Of a stretch of 64,000 nucleotides of DNA, positions 1-10,426 are shown in pieces. The notes under the pieces were generated by a model, which did no database searches, was not told the origin of the DNA, and saw only the letters and a program-made list of their open reading frames with translations. The first letter of the stretch is position 1. The number at the start of each line of letters is the position of its first letter. The translations under genes were made by a program, and so were the position numbers. This stretch comes from Candidatus Nanohaloarchaea archaeon (GTDB lineage Archaea; Nanohalarchaeota; Nanosalinia; Nanosalinales; Nanosalinaceae). The stretch lies in NCBI GenBank assembly GCA_014297435.1, contig JACOQA010000002.1, positions 185,961 through 249,960 of the forward strand. Direction: 5' to 3'.

Positions 1-20
1 GATACGAAGACCAGGTCTTA

Positions 21-344
21 ATGACACAGGTAGACGTCGGAGAAAAACAGGGAATGCTCGGCATGAGAAAGCTCGCGATCAACGCGGACGAAATGACCTC
101 TTACGCCAAACACGAGGAACAGGCAGACATTATCTATCTCGAGAAAGGCGAAGTAACGATCAGAAAGGACGGAGACCTCATTGAACTTGAGAAAGGAAAC
201 GCAGTTGTAATAAGATCGGGAGAAAAGCACCAGCTCCAGAACATAGGAACCGATGTAGCTGAAGTTCTCGAAATATCCTTCCCGTACAGACCAGAGGATA
301 TTGAAAGGATAGAGGATCCTTACAATGATGAAAGAGAGGGTTAG
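21..344 (+). CDS. Small cupin-fold protein (start may lie upstream of the window)
   Basis: ORF with cupin-like pattern 'IIYLEKGEVTIRKDGDLIELEKGNAVVIRSGEKHQLQNIG'; reading frame is open to the window edge (YEDQVLM...). Confidence 0.7.
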   Translation: MTQVDVGEKQGMLGMRKLAINADEMTSYAKHEEQADIIYLEKGEVTIRKDGDLIELEKGNAVVIRSGEKHQLQNIGTDVAEVLEISFPYRPEDIERIEDPYNDEREG

Positions 345-1438
345 AGGAAGAGAACAAACCCTATAATTATTACAACCACTTCAACGGAGGTAAGGATCAG
401 TGTTATCTGTTTCTCCGTAAATCCTCTTTTCATTAATGGAATTGTAAGGCTGTAATTCTTCGGATGTTGGGGTTCTAGTTTGCCGTTTTCTTTCAGAGTT
501 CCCCAGGAATGGGAGTTAAACCCACTTCTCGCACTAAGCAAGAACTCAGCGTACCAAGGCGCGAATATGAAAGCTCCGAACTTCTCGATATTTCCCACGA
601 CCATGGACGCGAAGAGAACTGCACCAGCCAAGTAAGTTAAAGAGTCTCCGGGAAGTATCGAAGCCGGATAAAAATTGTACCAAAGGAACGCGAGCAGACA
701 TGACGAAGCAGATAAAGCTATCAAAGCTGCTTCCATTCGACCGTTAGACAAAGCGAAAACACCTAGCCCGAGACTAGCTACCAGACTCATTGCAGCCGAC
801 AAACCGTTCATACCCGCCAGCATGTTCACAACGTTCGAAACGAACAGAAGTCCTAAAGGTAGGAGAACTAGTGGGTAGAGCAGACCCCAGTTCACTACAC
901 CAATTAAAGGAAGGCTCATCTCCCATGAACCAGCACCTACCGCAATCAAAGGAAGTGCGGCCGGTAAGACGAAAAGCATCTTGGGTATCTGCGAGAGCCC
1001 GGTTCTATGGATCATCGAATCATCCTTATCATTAGAAAAACGGAGAATAAAGCGTTCGATAAAGTGTGTTTTCTCGGTCTCAAGCTCTATCTCAACCTCC
1101 TCCTCAACATGTTCGGTTATCAGCTTCTGCAGATCGATATGAATATCATCTATCAAGCCAATTAATGCGATAATAGTTACTGAGTTCAGAGCTGCGAGTA
1201 CAAGCGCCAGGTTGATACTTCTAGAACCGAAAAGCTGGTTCAAACCGATAAAGCTTGTGACGGCTACAATAAAACCGAAGAGAACAACCAATCCGCCTGA
1301 AGTCGGTATCTTCGGTCTATTATTCTTCTGCTGGTCTATTCCATAAATCCCTGAAGACATCAAGTACTTTTTCGCCGCAGGAACTCCAACAAAAACTGTA
1401 AAGAAACCGAGAAGGGAAGAAAGGAGTAGGAACCTCAT
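341..1438 (-). CDS. MraY/AglH-like UDP-sugar:polyprenol-phosphate sugar-1-phosphate transferase (GT family 4)
   Basis: Polytopic; motifs 'NNRPKIPTSGGLVVL', 'GLIDDIHIDL', 'NVVNMLAGMNGLSAAMS', 'FYPASILPGDSLTYLAGA'. Adjacent to aglB. Confidence 0.85.
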   Translation of the reverse strand: MRFLLLSSLLGFFTVFVGVPAAKKYLMSSGIYGIDQQKNNRPKIPTSGGLVVLFGFIVAVTSFIGLNQLFGSRSINLALVLAALNSVTIIALIGLIDDIHIDLQKLITEHVEEEVEIELETEKTHFIERFILRFSNDKDDSMIHRTGLSQIPKMLFVLPAALPLIAVGAGSWEMSLPLIGVVNWGLLYPLVLLPLGLLFVSNVVNMLAGMNGLSAAMSLVASLGLGVFALSNGRMEAALIALSASSCLLAFLWYNFYPASILPGDSLTYLAGAVLFASMVVGNIEKFGAFIFAPWYAEFLLSARSGFNSHSWGTLKENGKLEPQHPKNYSLTIPLMKRGFTEKQITLILTSVEVVVIIIGFVLFL

Positions 1439-4386
1439 TACTCCTCAATTTCCTGCTGGTTTACCTTCCACATTTTGATGAAGCCGTTCGAACCGCCTTC
1501 AACCTTCTCAACCCAGTCAATACCATAACCGTCCATCAGGTAAAGCCGTCCAAGACTGGATCTTGCAACCTTCTTAGGCACTATAACTAATTTTGCCGGC
1601 TGCGTCTGCATGTTAGATCTTTGACTTGTTATCGCGGCACGTTCTAAGGTGTAGAACGGATTCTCTGCTATACACATTTCGCTGCCGCTTAGCTGAGCTG
1701 GTTTTTCAACGTCCAGCTCCTTAATGCCATCTTCGGTTACAACACAACCTACTCTTGACCTGCCTGTTGCTGTCTCGTAAATAGCTCTGGTGTCTTGGCT
1801 CTTCAGATCGATCGAATTGTTAGAGGATTTAATCTCAGCATAGACCGTTCTTCTTCCATCCGAGAAAGTTGACTGGTTTGAGTTCTGGCTGTTCCCTCTC
1901 CAGGTCAGCTGTGTCATGTAGTCGAACTCGGAGTTGTCTCTGTGCGCGATCTGGGAAACTGCGGAGTACTTGCCTATCATCGTCTCATCAAGCACTATGT
2001 AATCTATAGAATGCTTTTTGAACAGTTCCGAATGGTTTGAAGGATTCGTTGAGGTAAGGAAGTCGGCGATAGGATAGTTAGTCTTACCGAGGATATCGCT
2101 GGTGTAGTAGCCGGCGTTTCCTCCGTCCGCAACCGCAGCTCTTCTACCTACCGATTCGAACCAGTAACCGTAGTCCCACCATGATAGGACTACTGAATCT
2201 CCGGGTGTTTCTGACTCCATGTAGTCAAGGTTCTGCATCCAGAGCTGGTTAGGCGAACCCCCAAGATTATCTGATGCTGCAAAACCGGAACTGAAGTTGA
2301 CCGCTGCAAATGCAACGATAAATACGCCTGCTAGAATCTTCTTCAGATTCGACGAATTTAGGATTCCTTTGACTTCATCTTCCAACTCGAGAGCCACGTA
2401 TAGCAAAGGAGTGTTCAGAAGCAGCATGAATCCTATAAGTTCCAGGTTTGAGGCTTCATAAGCGGAACTGATCGCAAGAACCACTACGTTCGCCACTAGC
2501 AGCAGAACAGATCCGCCTATAATGTTGAATGTCGACCTGTCTAGTTCTCTGGCTTTTAAGTAGATTCTTGAAACCATGTAGCCTCCGAGGAATGCGCTTG
2601 AGAACGCGGAAAGGAATACAAGTCTTGACTTTGCTGCTGCCCCCAGAATGTTTGTAATAGCCCATACTAATCCTAGGATTTGGTAAGACTTCATCTCTAT
2701 CTTGTAATCTGAAGCCTCCTTGAAGTAGTAGAGCAATCCTATACCGGTCACTGAAAGCAGTAACGGATGGAAAACTGCGCTTGAGAAAGGAAGCTGGAAC
2801 AGGGCTTGGGAAATGTTCGCCCTGTAAAGATTTCCTATCTGCAGAGGCAGTATAGCGACTCCGGCTGTGAAAAGTGCAGTTACAAGAGAGTTGATCTGGA
2901 ACGCCTCATCTTCGTCAAAGAAGTAGACTATGCTCAGGCTGATTAGGAAGATCAGTGCGCCTGCAGCAATCGTCTCGATTCTGTAGAGCGACTGGATTGC
3001 GTTAGCACTTTGCAAGGTATTTGTGTATGCAAAGCCGGCGATTATAGCAAACCAGCCCATGATCGAGGCTTGCATGTAGCCTAGGTACTTCTTCCAGCCA
3101 ATTTCTTCTTCGACAACTCCATAACGTCTCAAAACCATTAGAGTGATTTTTGAGCCGATTACGGGAATGCCTATGATTGCCAGAGTCCAAGCTCCTGAAT
3201 AGCCTCCTAGAAGGCTTCCGAGAACTGACATTATCTGTCTAAGGGCGCCATCTCCTATGACAGGTATGTCGGCTAGTAGTCTTGAGACGCCTACTCCTGC
3301 GTTTGATGCGCCAAGAGTTCCGGCCATGTCTCCAATACTTGAGGCTGTGTTCTCAGCCACCGTGCCCGCGATAACTGCGCCTCCACTCTGAGTTACGCGG
3401 CTTATAATCGAACTAAATCTGCTGTAGATAAACTGAGAGTAAAGCGGGGAGAGAGCTACCATGATTAGACCTACTGCGGATATGGAAGGTACGAAGTAAG
3501 CCAGCTTGTCCCTTTCAACTATCTCCAGCTTTTCAACTAGGTAACGTGTCCAGAGAAGTCCTAGAATCGCTATGTTTCCTAAGAACATCGATCCGGTCAA
3601 GCCGAATCTCGAAGGGTTGGCTGCTGCTGCGAAACCTCCTGCAACCAATACAGTTGGGGTGTATACCGCTACTAATTCTTCTATGTCCTGATCTAGGAAT
3701 GCGGTTATGCCTACTACTAGGGGCAGGAGAAGCCACAGCATCTTTGATCCTCCCCAGGAGATAGTGAATATTCCTAAGGCTAGACCTGCAAAGATTCCGG
3801 AAATTCTTTCCTTTCGTTTCCAGCCTCTCGTGAAAAAGTACATAGAGATTATCATGAAGAGTGTGCCGACAGGCTCCTTCTCGAAGAAGCCGGCAGAAGT
3901 TCTGTGCATGACTCCTCCGACTGTAGCTAGAAGGAAGGCAGCTGAGATGCCTGTGTACTTGTCGAACATTTCTTTTCCTAGGAAGTATGTTGCTACCGTG
4001 CTTAGTGCACCCATGAAGGCAGGGAAGAACTGTGCCCACTCCATGTAGCTGTTGAAGAACAGCGATCCGCCCATTTTATACATGGCTGCGGGTATAACGA
4101 TTTCTCCCACGTTATGGTGGTGGAAAGGTGCGTTGTAAGGGAAGTAGCGCATGAAATCTGTTGTAGGTATATTGCCGTCGAGCGCAAGATGTTGGCTCTG
4201 TCTAAAGATCCAGTAGGGGTCTAATGCTTGAAGATACTTCATCCCCTGTTCCGGTCTGTATCTCAGGAACAGTGCGGTGAGGAAAACAGTGAAAACGGCT
4301 GGTGCCGCCCAGTAAGAAACCGGATTTTGTCTAACATCATCATACTTATCCTCTAAGCCTTCCCTGAGGTTTCCGAAGTCCATCAT
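1438..4386 (-). CDS. aglB: Oligosaccharyltransferase AglB/STT3
   Basis: Polytopic N-terminus, catalytic 'SWWDYGYWFESVGRRAAVADGGNAG' (WWDYG), 982 aa. Confidence 0.93.
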   Translation of the reverse strand: MMDFGNLREGLEDKYDDVRQNPVSYWAAPAVFTVFLTALFLRYRPEQGMKYLQALDPYWIFRQSQHLALDGNIPTTDFMRYFPYNAPFHHHNVGEIVIPAAMYKMGGSLFFNSYMEWAQFFPAFMGALSTVATYFLGKEMFDKYTGISAAFLLATVGGVMHRTSAGFFEKEPVGTLFMIISMYFFTRGWKRKERISGIFAGLALGIFTISWGGSKMLWLLLPLVVGITAFLDQDIEELVAVYTPTVLVAGGFAAAANPSRFGLTGSMFLGNIAILGLLWTRYLVEKLEIVERDKLAYFVPSISAVGLIMVALSPLYSQFIYSRFSSIISRVTQSGGAVIAGTVAENTASSIGDMAGTLGASNAGVGVSRLLADIPVIGDGALRQIMSVLGSLLGGYSGAWTLAIIGIPVIGSKITLMVLRRYGVVEEEIGWKKYLGYMQASIMGWFAIIAGFAYTNTLQSANAIQSLYRIETIAAGALIFLISLSIVYFFDEDEAFQINSLVTALFTAGVAILPLQIGNLYRANISQALFQLPFSSAVFHPLLLSVTGIGLLYYFKEASDYKIEMKSYQILGLVWAITNILGAAAKSRLVFLSAFSSAFLGGYMVSRIYLKARELDRSTFNIIGGSVLLLVANVVVLAISSAYEASNLELIGFMLLLNTPLLYVALELEDEVKGILNSSNLKKILAGVFIVAFAAVNFSSGFAASDNLGGSPNQLWMQNLDYMESETPGDSVVLSWWDYGYWFESVGRRAAVADGGNAGYYTSDILGKTNYPIADFLTSTNPSNHSELFKKHSIDYIVLDETMIGKYSAVSQIAHRDNSEFDYMTQLTWRGNSQNSNQSTFSDGRRTVYAEIKSSNNSIDLKSQDTRAIYETATGRSRVGCVVTEDGIKELDVEKPAQLSGSEMCIAENPFYTLERAAITSQRSNMQTQPAKLVIVPKKVARSSLGRLYLMDGYGIDWVEKVEGGSNGFIKMWKVNQQEIEE

Positions 4387-4471
4387 TTGAAAAACTGTTT
4401 CGTGCGGGACCTTTTTTATTTCTCTGCTGGGATGTCGGAGTGTTTAAAAACCTTCCAGAGACAGAGATTTT

Positions 4472-5392
4472 GTGGAGTTCGAAAAATACTTTGACAGCAT
4501 ATATGAAGAGTATGACAAGTATCTGGTTGTGCCGGTAGCACTTATAGCCCTCTCCGTCCTGGCGTTAGGCTTCTCATTGGTGACGACAGGAGAGGTTGTC
4601 CAGAAAGGTCTAGACTTCACTGGGGGAACTGAGGCAACCTACTCAATCAACGAAAGCTTCACAACAGGAGAGATCGAACAAGTATTTTTAGACGCAGGAA
4701 GATCAAAAGTACAAGTATTCAAGACAACTTCGGGGGAAAACACAGGTTTAAGCGTTAGAGTGCCTCCCCCCAAACTTAAAGGTCAAGAGGCAGCAGAAAT
4801 ACTAAATTCGGCAGGATACAATGTAAGTGTTCAGTCTACTAGAGAGCTTTCCGCTTCAGTATCGGATGCATTCTTCACGCAAGCGGTATTAGCCTTTGTA
4901 ATGGCGTTCACAATAATGAGCCTGGTAATATTCTACGCATTCAAGGATTTGACGCCTTCAGCCGCCGTAATATTTGCTGCAGCCGGAGACATAATCTTTG
5001 CGCTTGCAGGAATGAGTATACTTGGAATACCATTAACTCTAGGTTCTCTGGCGGCTCTATTGATGCTTATCGGTTATTCAGTCGACACAGATATTGTGCT
5101 ATCGACCAGAGTGCTTAAACAGGAAAGAAATACTGTGAAGGACCGTATCTGGGATTCGATGAAGACTGGTGTTACAATGAGCTCAGGTGGGATCGCAGGT
5201 TTCACACTACTATATATAGTATCTCAAATGATCGTAGGTCCTTCAGAGCTCTCAAATATAGCAGCGGTCATGGTGATCGGTCTACTAGCCGACATGCCTT
5301 TCACATGGTTCGGAAACGCAATAATACTCAAGAAGTATGTTGATGGAGAAATCCCATCAATCAATATCGAGAAGGTGATTCCATGGAGATGA
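4472..5392 (+). CDS. secF: Protein-export membrane protein SecF (GTG start)
   Basis: 'GLDFTGGTEATYSI', 'GYSVDTDIVLSTRVLKQ', TM pattern; overlaps secD. Confidence 0.93.
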   Translation: MEFEKYFDSIYEEYDKYLVVPVALIALSVLALGFSLVTTGEVVQKGLDFTGGTEATYSINESFTTGEIEQVFLDAGRSKVQVFKTTSGENTGLSVRVPPPKLKGQEAAEILNSAGYNVSVQSTRELSASVSDAFFTQAVLAFVMAFTIMSLVIFYAFKDLTPSAAVIFAAAGDIIFALAGMSILGIPLTLGSLAALLMLIGYSVDTDIVLSTRVLKQERNTVKDRIWDSMKTGVTMSSGGIAGFTLLYIVSQMIVGPSELSNIAAVMVIGLLADMPFTWFGNAIILKKYVDGEIPSINIEKVIPWR

Positions 5393-6987
5393 AAGACTTG
5401 CTGAAGGAGTGGAGAATCTGGATACTAATCCTTTCACTTGGTTTTTCGCTCTTCATGCTTGGACCTCACTACGAGACAAACGAGCAAGGAGACACAACTA
5501 TCTCCACTGACATCAATAAGGGACTTGACCTATCGGGAGGAACTCGAGCGCTTCTATCAGTCCAAGGAAACAACACATCTGAGGCTATTGTAACACAGAT
5601 TAAGAACATACTTGAACGAAGAGTCTCGGCATTTGGACTTACACAGACCTCCGTTAGAACTGTAGAGCTTGGTGGAGAGACGAAGATCCAGATGGAGATT
5701 GCATCAACCAACCAGTCTAACCTTAGAGAACTCATATCTCAGGAAGGACGGTTCGAGTCCAGACTTCCTCTAACGGTTTCCGACAGCCAAGAGTTCACGC
5801 TTGACCAGCCATACACTTTCAACTATGAAAACAACACGGTTTCTGTTCTAAACAATAGTTATAATGAGGGCGACAGCTTCTCGATAGATGGCACTAGATT
5901 TTTCTATGTAAACAATACTGAAGAAGGCGCAAACCTTCACGTTGTCGCATACGATGGAGAGGACGTTAAGCAGGTCATTACTTCTGATTCAAGAGTAACT
6001 TCATCAAGAAGCGGAGGCTACAGCTTCAGATTCCCGGTAGTACTTAGCTCCGAAGCGGCAGATAACGTTCAAAGGGTCGCTCAGAACTATCCTACCACCA
6101 CGGTTAGAGGACAAGCATACCTAGGAAAAATTAATGGTCAAGGTGCTGCGAAACTGATGCTCTACGTAGACGGAGAAAGACAGAGCGCATTAAACGTCGG
6201 AACGGAGTTCAAAAGACAGGTTATAACACAGCCATCTATCAACGGAGGCGCCGAAACAGCAGCACAGGCAAGAAGCGACATGAAGGAGTTGCAGGCTATT
6301 CTGCAGTCTGGAAGGCTGCCAGCACCTGTACAGATCGACTCACTTTCCACAATTTCATCCTCACTGGGATCACAGTTCATGACGGCCGCAGTTCTCTCGA
6401 TCGTAGCATCCCTCATCGCTGTTGGAGGACTTATCTACGTAAGATACCGGAACATGAAACTGGCAATACCTATCGTGATCACAGGATCCTCAGAAGTCTT
6501 TATTCTGCTAGGATCTCTGTTCTCCACATTGATCACACTTGACTTAGCATCGATTGCAGGAATTATTGCGGCTGTAGGTACAGGTGTAGACGACCAGATA
6601 ATTATTACTGACGAATCAGGCAGGGAGAAGATAAGAGACTGGAGCAAGCGACTGAAGAGAGCATTCTTCGTAATCTTCACTTCTGCAGCATCTACAATAG
6701 GTGCTATGATGCCGATTGTATCACCTTCGCTTTCAAACATCGCGATTGGAGCAGCAGGAATCGGTCTCCTCGGATACAATTTCTATAGCAACAGGATGAG
6801 ACCTCACTACTTCGGGATCGGACTATTCGCAGTAATGGTGTCATTTGTAGCCAACTGGGTCGGTCTATCTGGTTTTGCACTACAGTCAGTCAGAGGCTTT
6901 GCAATAACAACAATCCTCGGAGTCCTTGTAGGTATCACGATCACAAGACCGGCTTACGCCAAGATGCTTGAAGCAATCGAGGACTAA
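5383..6987 (+). CDS. secD: Protein-export membrane protein SecD
   Basis: 'DINKGLDLSGGTRALLSV', 'IAAVGTGVDDQIIITDE'; follows secF. Confidence 0.93.
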   Translation: MEMKDLLKEWRIWILILSLGFSLFMLGPHYETNEQGDTTISTDINKGLDLSGGTRALLSVQGNNTSEAIVTQIKNILERRVSAFGLTQTSVRTVELGGETKIQMEIASTNQSNLRELISQEGRFESRLPLTVSDSQEFTLDQPYTFNYENNTVSVLNNSYNEGDSFSIDGTRFFYVNNTEEGANLHVVAYDGEDVKQVITSDSRVTSSRSGGYSFRFPVVLSSEAADNVQRVAQNYPTTTVRGQAYLGKINGQGAAKLMLYVDGERQSALNVGTEFKRQVITQPSINGGAETAAQARSDMKELQAILQSGRLPAPVQIDSLSTISSSLGSQFMTAAVLSIVASLIAVGGLIYVRYRNMKLAIPIVITGSSEVFILLGSLFSTLITLDLASIAGIIAAVGTGVDDQIIITDESGREKIRDWSKRLKRAFFVIFTSAASTIGAMMPIVSPSLSNIAIGAAGIGLLGYNFYSNRMRPHYFGIGLFAVMVSFVANWVGLSGFALQSVRGFAITTILGVLVGITITRPAYAKMLEAIED

Positions 6988-7022
6988 AAGAAGTTATCAA
7001 CAATAACCCAAAATTCTTCGTT

Positions 7023-7769
7023 ATGAAGGTCCTGGTTACAGGCGGAAGCAACGGTATCGGAAAAGCAACTTCTCAACGGTTAATCGAAAAAGACCACGAA
7101 GTCACAGTATTTGATAAAGAAGAGCCTGACTACGAAGTCGACTTCTATCAAGGAGATGTAAGGGATGAGAACAGAGTAAAAGAAGTGGTTGAAAGTGTAG
7201 AGTTCGAGGTTCTTGTGAATTGTGCAGGTTTCTACGAACTTGGAAGTATTGAAGACATGGAGCGCGAGACTATCGATAAAATTTTCAATACGAACGTCCA
7301 CGGATACCTCAACTTTATCCGACATTCGATGCCGATGCTGAGACAGAAAAATGGTAGGATCGTAAATATTTCCTCGGTAGCTGGAAGGGTTTCGATGCCT
7401 TTCTACGGAGCGTACTGCGGATCCAAACACGCAGTAGAGTCTATAAGCCACTCGCTTAGAAGAGAGTCTGAGGTGGAGGTAGTTCTGGTTGAACCGGGTG
7501 TGATCAAGACAGGTTTCAACGAAAGAGCACGAAAAGCACTTGAGAAATACCTGCCGGACTCGCATTATGCAAATGAGTACGAAGAAATTCTGGACAATGA
7601 AGTTCTGGAGAGTATTGGTGCTGAAAAAGTCGGGGAGAAGGTAGCTAGAGCAGTAACTACGGGAAGACCTAAAAGAAGATATCAGGTGCCTCTCAGAGCA
7701 AAGTTTATTACTTGGATCAGCTTTTTGCCTCAGAGAGTTAAGGATCGAATATTTGAAAAAGTAGGATAG
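7023..7769 (+). CDS. Short-chain dehydrogenase/reductase (SDR)
   Basis: 'VTGGSNGIGKATSQRL', 'NCAGFYELG', 'YGAYCGSKHAVESISHSLR' (YxxxK). Confidence 0.9.
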   Translation: MKVLVTGGSNGIGKATSQRLIEKDHEVTVFDKEEPDYEVDFYQGDVRDENRVKEVVESVEFEVLVNCAGFYELGSIEDMERETIDKIFNTNVHGYLNFIRHSMPMLRQKNGRIVNISSVAGRVSMPFYGAYCGSKHAVESISHSLRRESEVEVVLVEPGVIKTGFNERARKALEKYLPDSHYANEYEEILDNEVLESIGAEKVGEKVARAVTTGRPKRRYQVPLRAKFITWISFLPQRVKDRIFEKVG

Positions 7770-7770
7770 T

Positions 7771-8088
7771 TTACTGGAGCTCCATTACGGCTCCGGCAAC
7801 GTCCTCACTGTTCTCAAGCGCTTCGACAGCATCTTCTTCGCTGCAACCGGTTTTATCCATCACAAGCTCTACGTCTTCAGGATCCGGTCCTGTCTGAACA
7901 GCTTCCTCAGAGTAATCTCCTTGGAGCTGGAACATTTCCTGACCCTTGGCATCGATCTTCGAGATCTGAGGGTTGTTGAATACTAGTTTCTTGTCGCCGA
8001 TTTTAACCTCTACTTTATCGGCATCGAGCTCTTCCATATCGATCCCCATCTGCTTCATCATCGCGCTCATGTCGTTTCCGCCAAACAT
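7771..8088 (-). CDS. nac: Nascent polypeptide-associated complex protein (NAC with UBA)
   Basis: N-terminal 'MFGGNDMSAMMKQMGIDMEELDADKVEVKIGDKKLVFNNPQISK' and C-terminal UBA-like 'DVELVMDKTGCSEEDAVEALENSEDVAGAVMEL'. Confidence 0.92.
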   Translation of the reverse strand: MFGGNDMSAMMKQMGIDMEELDADKVEVKIGDKKLVFNNPQISKIDAKGQEMFQLQGDYSEEAVQTGPDPEDVELVMDKTGCSEEDAVEALENSEDVAGAVMELQ

Positions 8089-8192
8089 ATTTTGTGAATC
8101 TGAGCTGCAGCTTTAAATCCGTGGTGAAAACTCTGGTGCAACCGTTAAACTGTAAGCCTGTTTTTCTCCCTGTTTGAGAAACCTGAATTTTC

Positions 8193-9377
8193 ATGTGGAT
8201 CGAGCTAGGTTTGGCGGTTCTAGGGGTTTTTGCAGGAGTTTTCACAGGTTTAACGCCAGGAATCCATCCTAATACTGTGATTTTTACATCACTACCGTTT
8301 TATCTCGGTTCGAGTATCGAGTTCATGTACTACCTTAGTTTTATCGCAGGACTTTCTGTGTCACACACTTTCCATGATTTCCTGCCCTCAATTTTTCTTG
8401 GAGTGCCTGAGGCAGAAACTGCTTTGGCATCGGTTGCAGGAGCCGACATGGCAAACGAGGGAAAAGGCATAGAAGCTTTTCACTATACTGTTCTCGGCGG
8501 ATCTATATCAGTTATCGTCATGATAATGTTATCTCCTCTCTTGATCTTATTCCTTCCATATTTTTACAAGTTGGTTAATCCTGTGATGTTCTATGTGCTG
8601 GTGTTTTTTCAGCTGGTTCTGGTATTTAACTCGGAAGGTATTTTGAAGGCAGGAATTACTGCGATTTTGTCGGGAATCCTGGGCTTGATTGCTTTTTCTA
8701 TGCCGGTCAACAGTCAGAATGTTTTGATGCCGGTCTTTGCCGGTCTCTTCGCAGTACCTACATTTCTCTCATCTTTCAAACCGGTGCTTGAGGAACAGGA
8801 AACTCCTAATATGGAAGGAGGATTCTTGAAGGGAAGTTTCTTTGGCACTTTGGCTGGTCTGATAACAGGAATAGTGCCGGGAGTAACCGGCGTGGTGTCG
8901 ACCTCTTTCTTCACACCGTTTATGGAGAAGCGTACTGAAAGTTTTCTGGCTGCTATGGGTGCGGTAAATACCTCGGATATTCTTATCTCTTTTCTCGGAC
9001 TCTACTTGATTGAGAAAGCGCGTTCAGGTGCAGCTGTCGCTATGAGTTCGGCTGCGAAATTTAACGATCTCCAGCTTTTCTTCCTAATCGGCGTCTCACT
9101 TACAGCTATAGGCTTGTCGATTCCCGTGGCTTTGAAGACCCCTCCTTACTTTCTGAAACTTCTAGAGTGGGCTAATCTAAGAATCGTTTTGATAGTGGTT
9201 TTAGGCTTGCTTCTAAGCTCAACTTTTTTCCTGACGGGTTTTCTTGGCTTGCTGATTCTGTTGGTTTCGAGCTGTATTGGTTATTCTGCGGCTTTAAGTT
9301 CGCAGCGGAAAGTTTTGGTCTCGGTGCTTCTGGTTCCTTCGATCACATATTTTGCGGCGAACGGGTTTTTTATTTAA
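8193..9377 (+). CDS. TctA/DUF112-like polytopic permease family protein
   Basis: Polytopic; 'GVFAGVFTGLTPGIHPNTV' and 'GTLAGLITGIVPGVTGVV' internal repeats typical of the DUF112/TctA family. Confidence 0.75.
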   Translation: MWIELGLAVLGVFAGVFTGLTPGIHPNTVIFTSLPFYLGSSIEFMYYLSFIAGLSVSHTFHDFLPSIFLGVPEAETALASVAGADMANEGKGIEAFHYTVLGGSISVIVMIMLSPLLILFLPYFYKLVNPVMFYVLVFFQLVLVFNSEGILKAGITAILSGILGLIAFSMPVNSQNVLMPVFAGLFAVPTFLSSFKPVLEEQETPNMEGGFLKGSFFGTLAGLITGIVPGVTGVVSTSFFTPFMEKRTESFLAAMGAVNTSDILISFLGLYLIEKARSGAAVAMSSAAKFNDLQLFFLIGVSLTAIGLSIPVALKTPPYFLKLLEWANLRIVLIVVLGLLLSSTFFLTGFLGLLILLVSSCIGYSAALSSQRKVLVSVLLVPSITYFAANGFFI

Positions 9378-9400
9378 CTCTCGGGACTTTAAAGCTCACC

Positions 9401-10402
9401 ATGAACGAGCAAAAAGGCTTCCTAATAGTTCTAACCGGTCTACTAGCAGCAATTTCATTTCTGATGCTCCAACCGTTCATGGGATACTTTCTGGGAGCTG
9501 CCCTACTCGCCTTCATACTTCACCCGGTTCAGGTAAGATGGAGAAAATACCTGGGTTCAACAATTTCATCACTCCTTATAGTCTTTCTCGCTATATTCGT
9601 CATCGTTGCACCTTTCCTCTTCACTGCCACCGCCGTTATAGATGATGCACAGGATCTAGCGGGAGATGTTAGGCAGTCGGATCTTATTAACTCGACGCAG
9701 ATTGAAAACAAGATTCACGAGCTTACAGGTCAACGACTCGATGTTGAAAAAAACGTGGAGAGGGCTGTAGACCGTTTCACCAATCTGACTTTAGGTAACT
9801 TCTCTCAGCTCTTGAGTTTAATTGCGAACGCCTCAATCGGATTGACGGTTATGTTATTCCTCCTCTACTACATGCTTAAGGATGGAGAGATGCTTGTTAA
9901 ATGGCTTAACAGTCTTATACCGCTTCCAGAGGAAATAACTAGAAATCTTCATAGTAAAATGAGTAAAACCACTTGGGCGGTCATAAAAGGTCATGTCCTG
10001 GTTGCGATAATACAAGGTTTGGTTGCAGGTTTAGGTTTGATGGCTACAGGTGTTCCAAACAGTGTTTTCTGGACTTTCGTTATGATACTGCTGGGGTTCA
10101 TCCCGATAATAGGAACTATCTTGGTTTGGCTGCCTGCATCAGTCTATCTCTTCCTCGTGGATAAACCTTTGATGGGAGTCCTACTAGCTCTTTACGGATT
10201 TGTGATAGTAGGTCTTACAGATAACATAATTAGACCTCTCGCGGTTGAGAGAGGAGCTGATCTGCATCCTGCGGTAATCATAATAGGTGTATTGGGGGGT
10301 GTATACATCTTTGGAGCTGTAGGTTTGTTTATAGGTCCTATAATACTTGGAATCTTCAAGTCTGTTCTCGTTGTGTTCGAGAAACACTATAAGTCATTAT
10401 AA
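9401..10402 (+). CDS. AI-2E family transporter-like membrane protein
   Basis: Polytopic; 'GFIPIIGTILVWLPASVYLFL', 'DNIIRPLAVERGADLHPAVIIIGVLGGVYIFGAVGLFIGPIILG'. Confidence 0.87.
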   Translation: MNEQKGFLIVLTGLLAAISFLMLQPFMGYFLGAALLAFILHPVQVRWRKYLGSTISSLLIVFLAIFVIVAPFLFTATAVIDDAQDLAGDVRQSDLINSTQIENKIHELTGQRLDVEKNVERAVDRFTNLTLGNFSQLLSLIANASIGLTVMLFLLYYMLKDGEMLVKWLNSLIPLPEEITRNLHSKMSKTTWAVIKGHVLVAIIQGLVAGLGLMATGVPNSVFWTFVMILLGFIPIIGTILVWLPASVYLFLVDKPLMGVLLALYGFVIVGLTDNIIRPLAVERGADLHPAVIIIGVLGGVYIFGAVGLFIGPIILGIFKSVLVVFEKHYKSL

Positions 10403-10426
10403 GGAATTGCGGACAAAGATTGTCCT

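Noticed and set aside
18-230. Minus-strand ORF opposite the cupin gene
   Set aside because: Overlaps a well-supported gene; no family resemblance.
3533-4048. ORFs on both strands inside aglB (168 aa minus, 113 aa plus)
   Set aside because: Fully nested in a confidently identified AglB frame.
7080-7565. 161-aa minus ORF inside the SDR gene
   Set aside because: Nested antisense ORF, odd composition (Cys/Arg/Tyr-rich).
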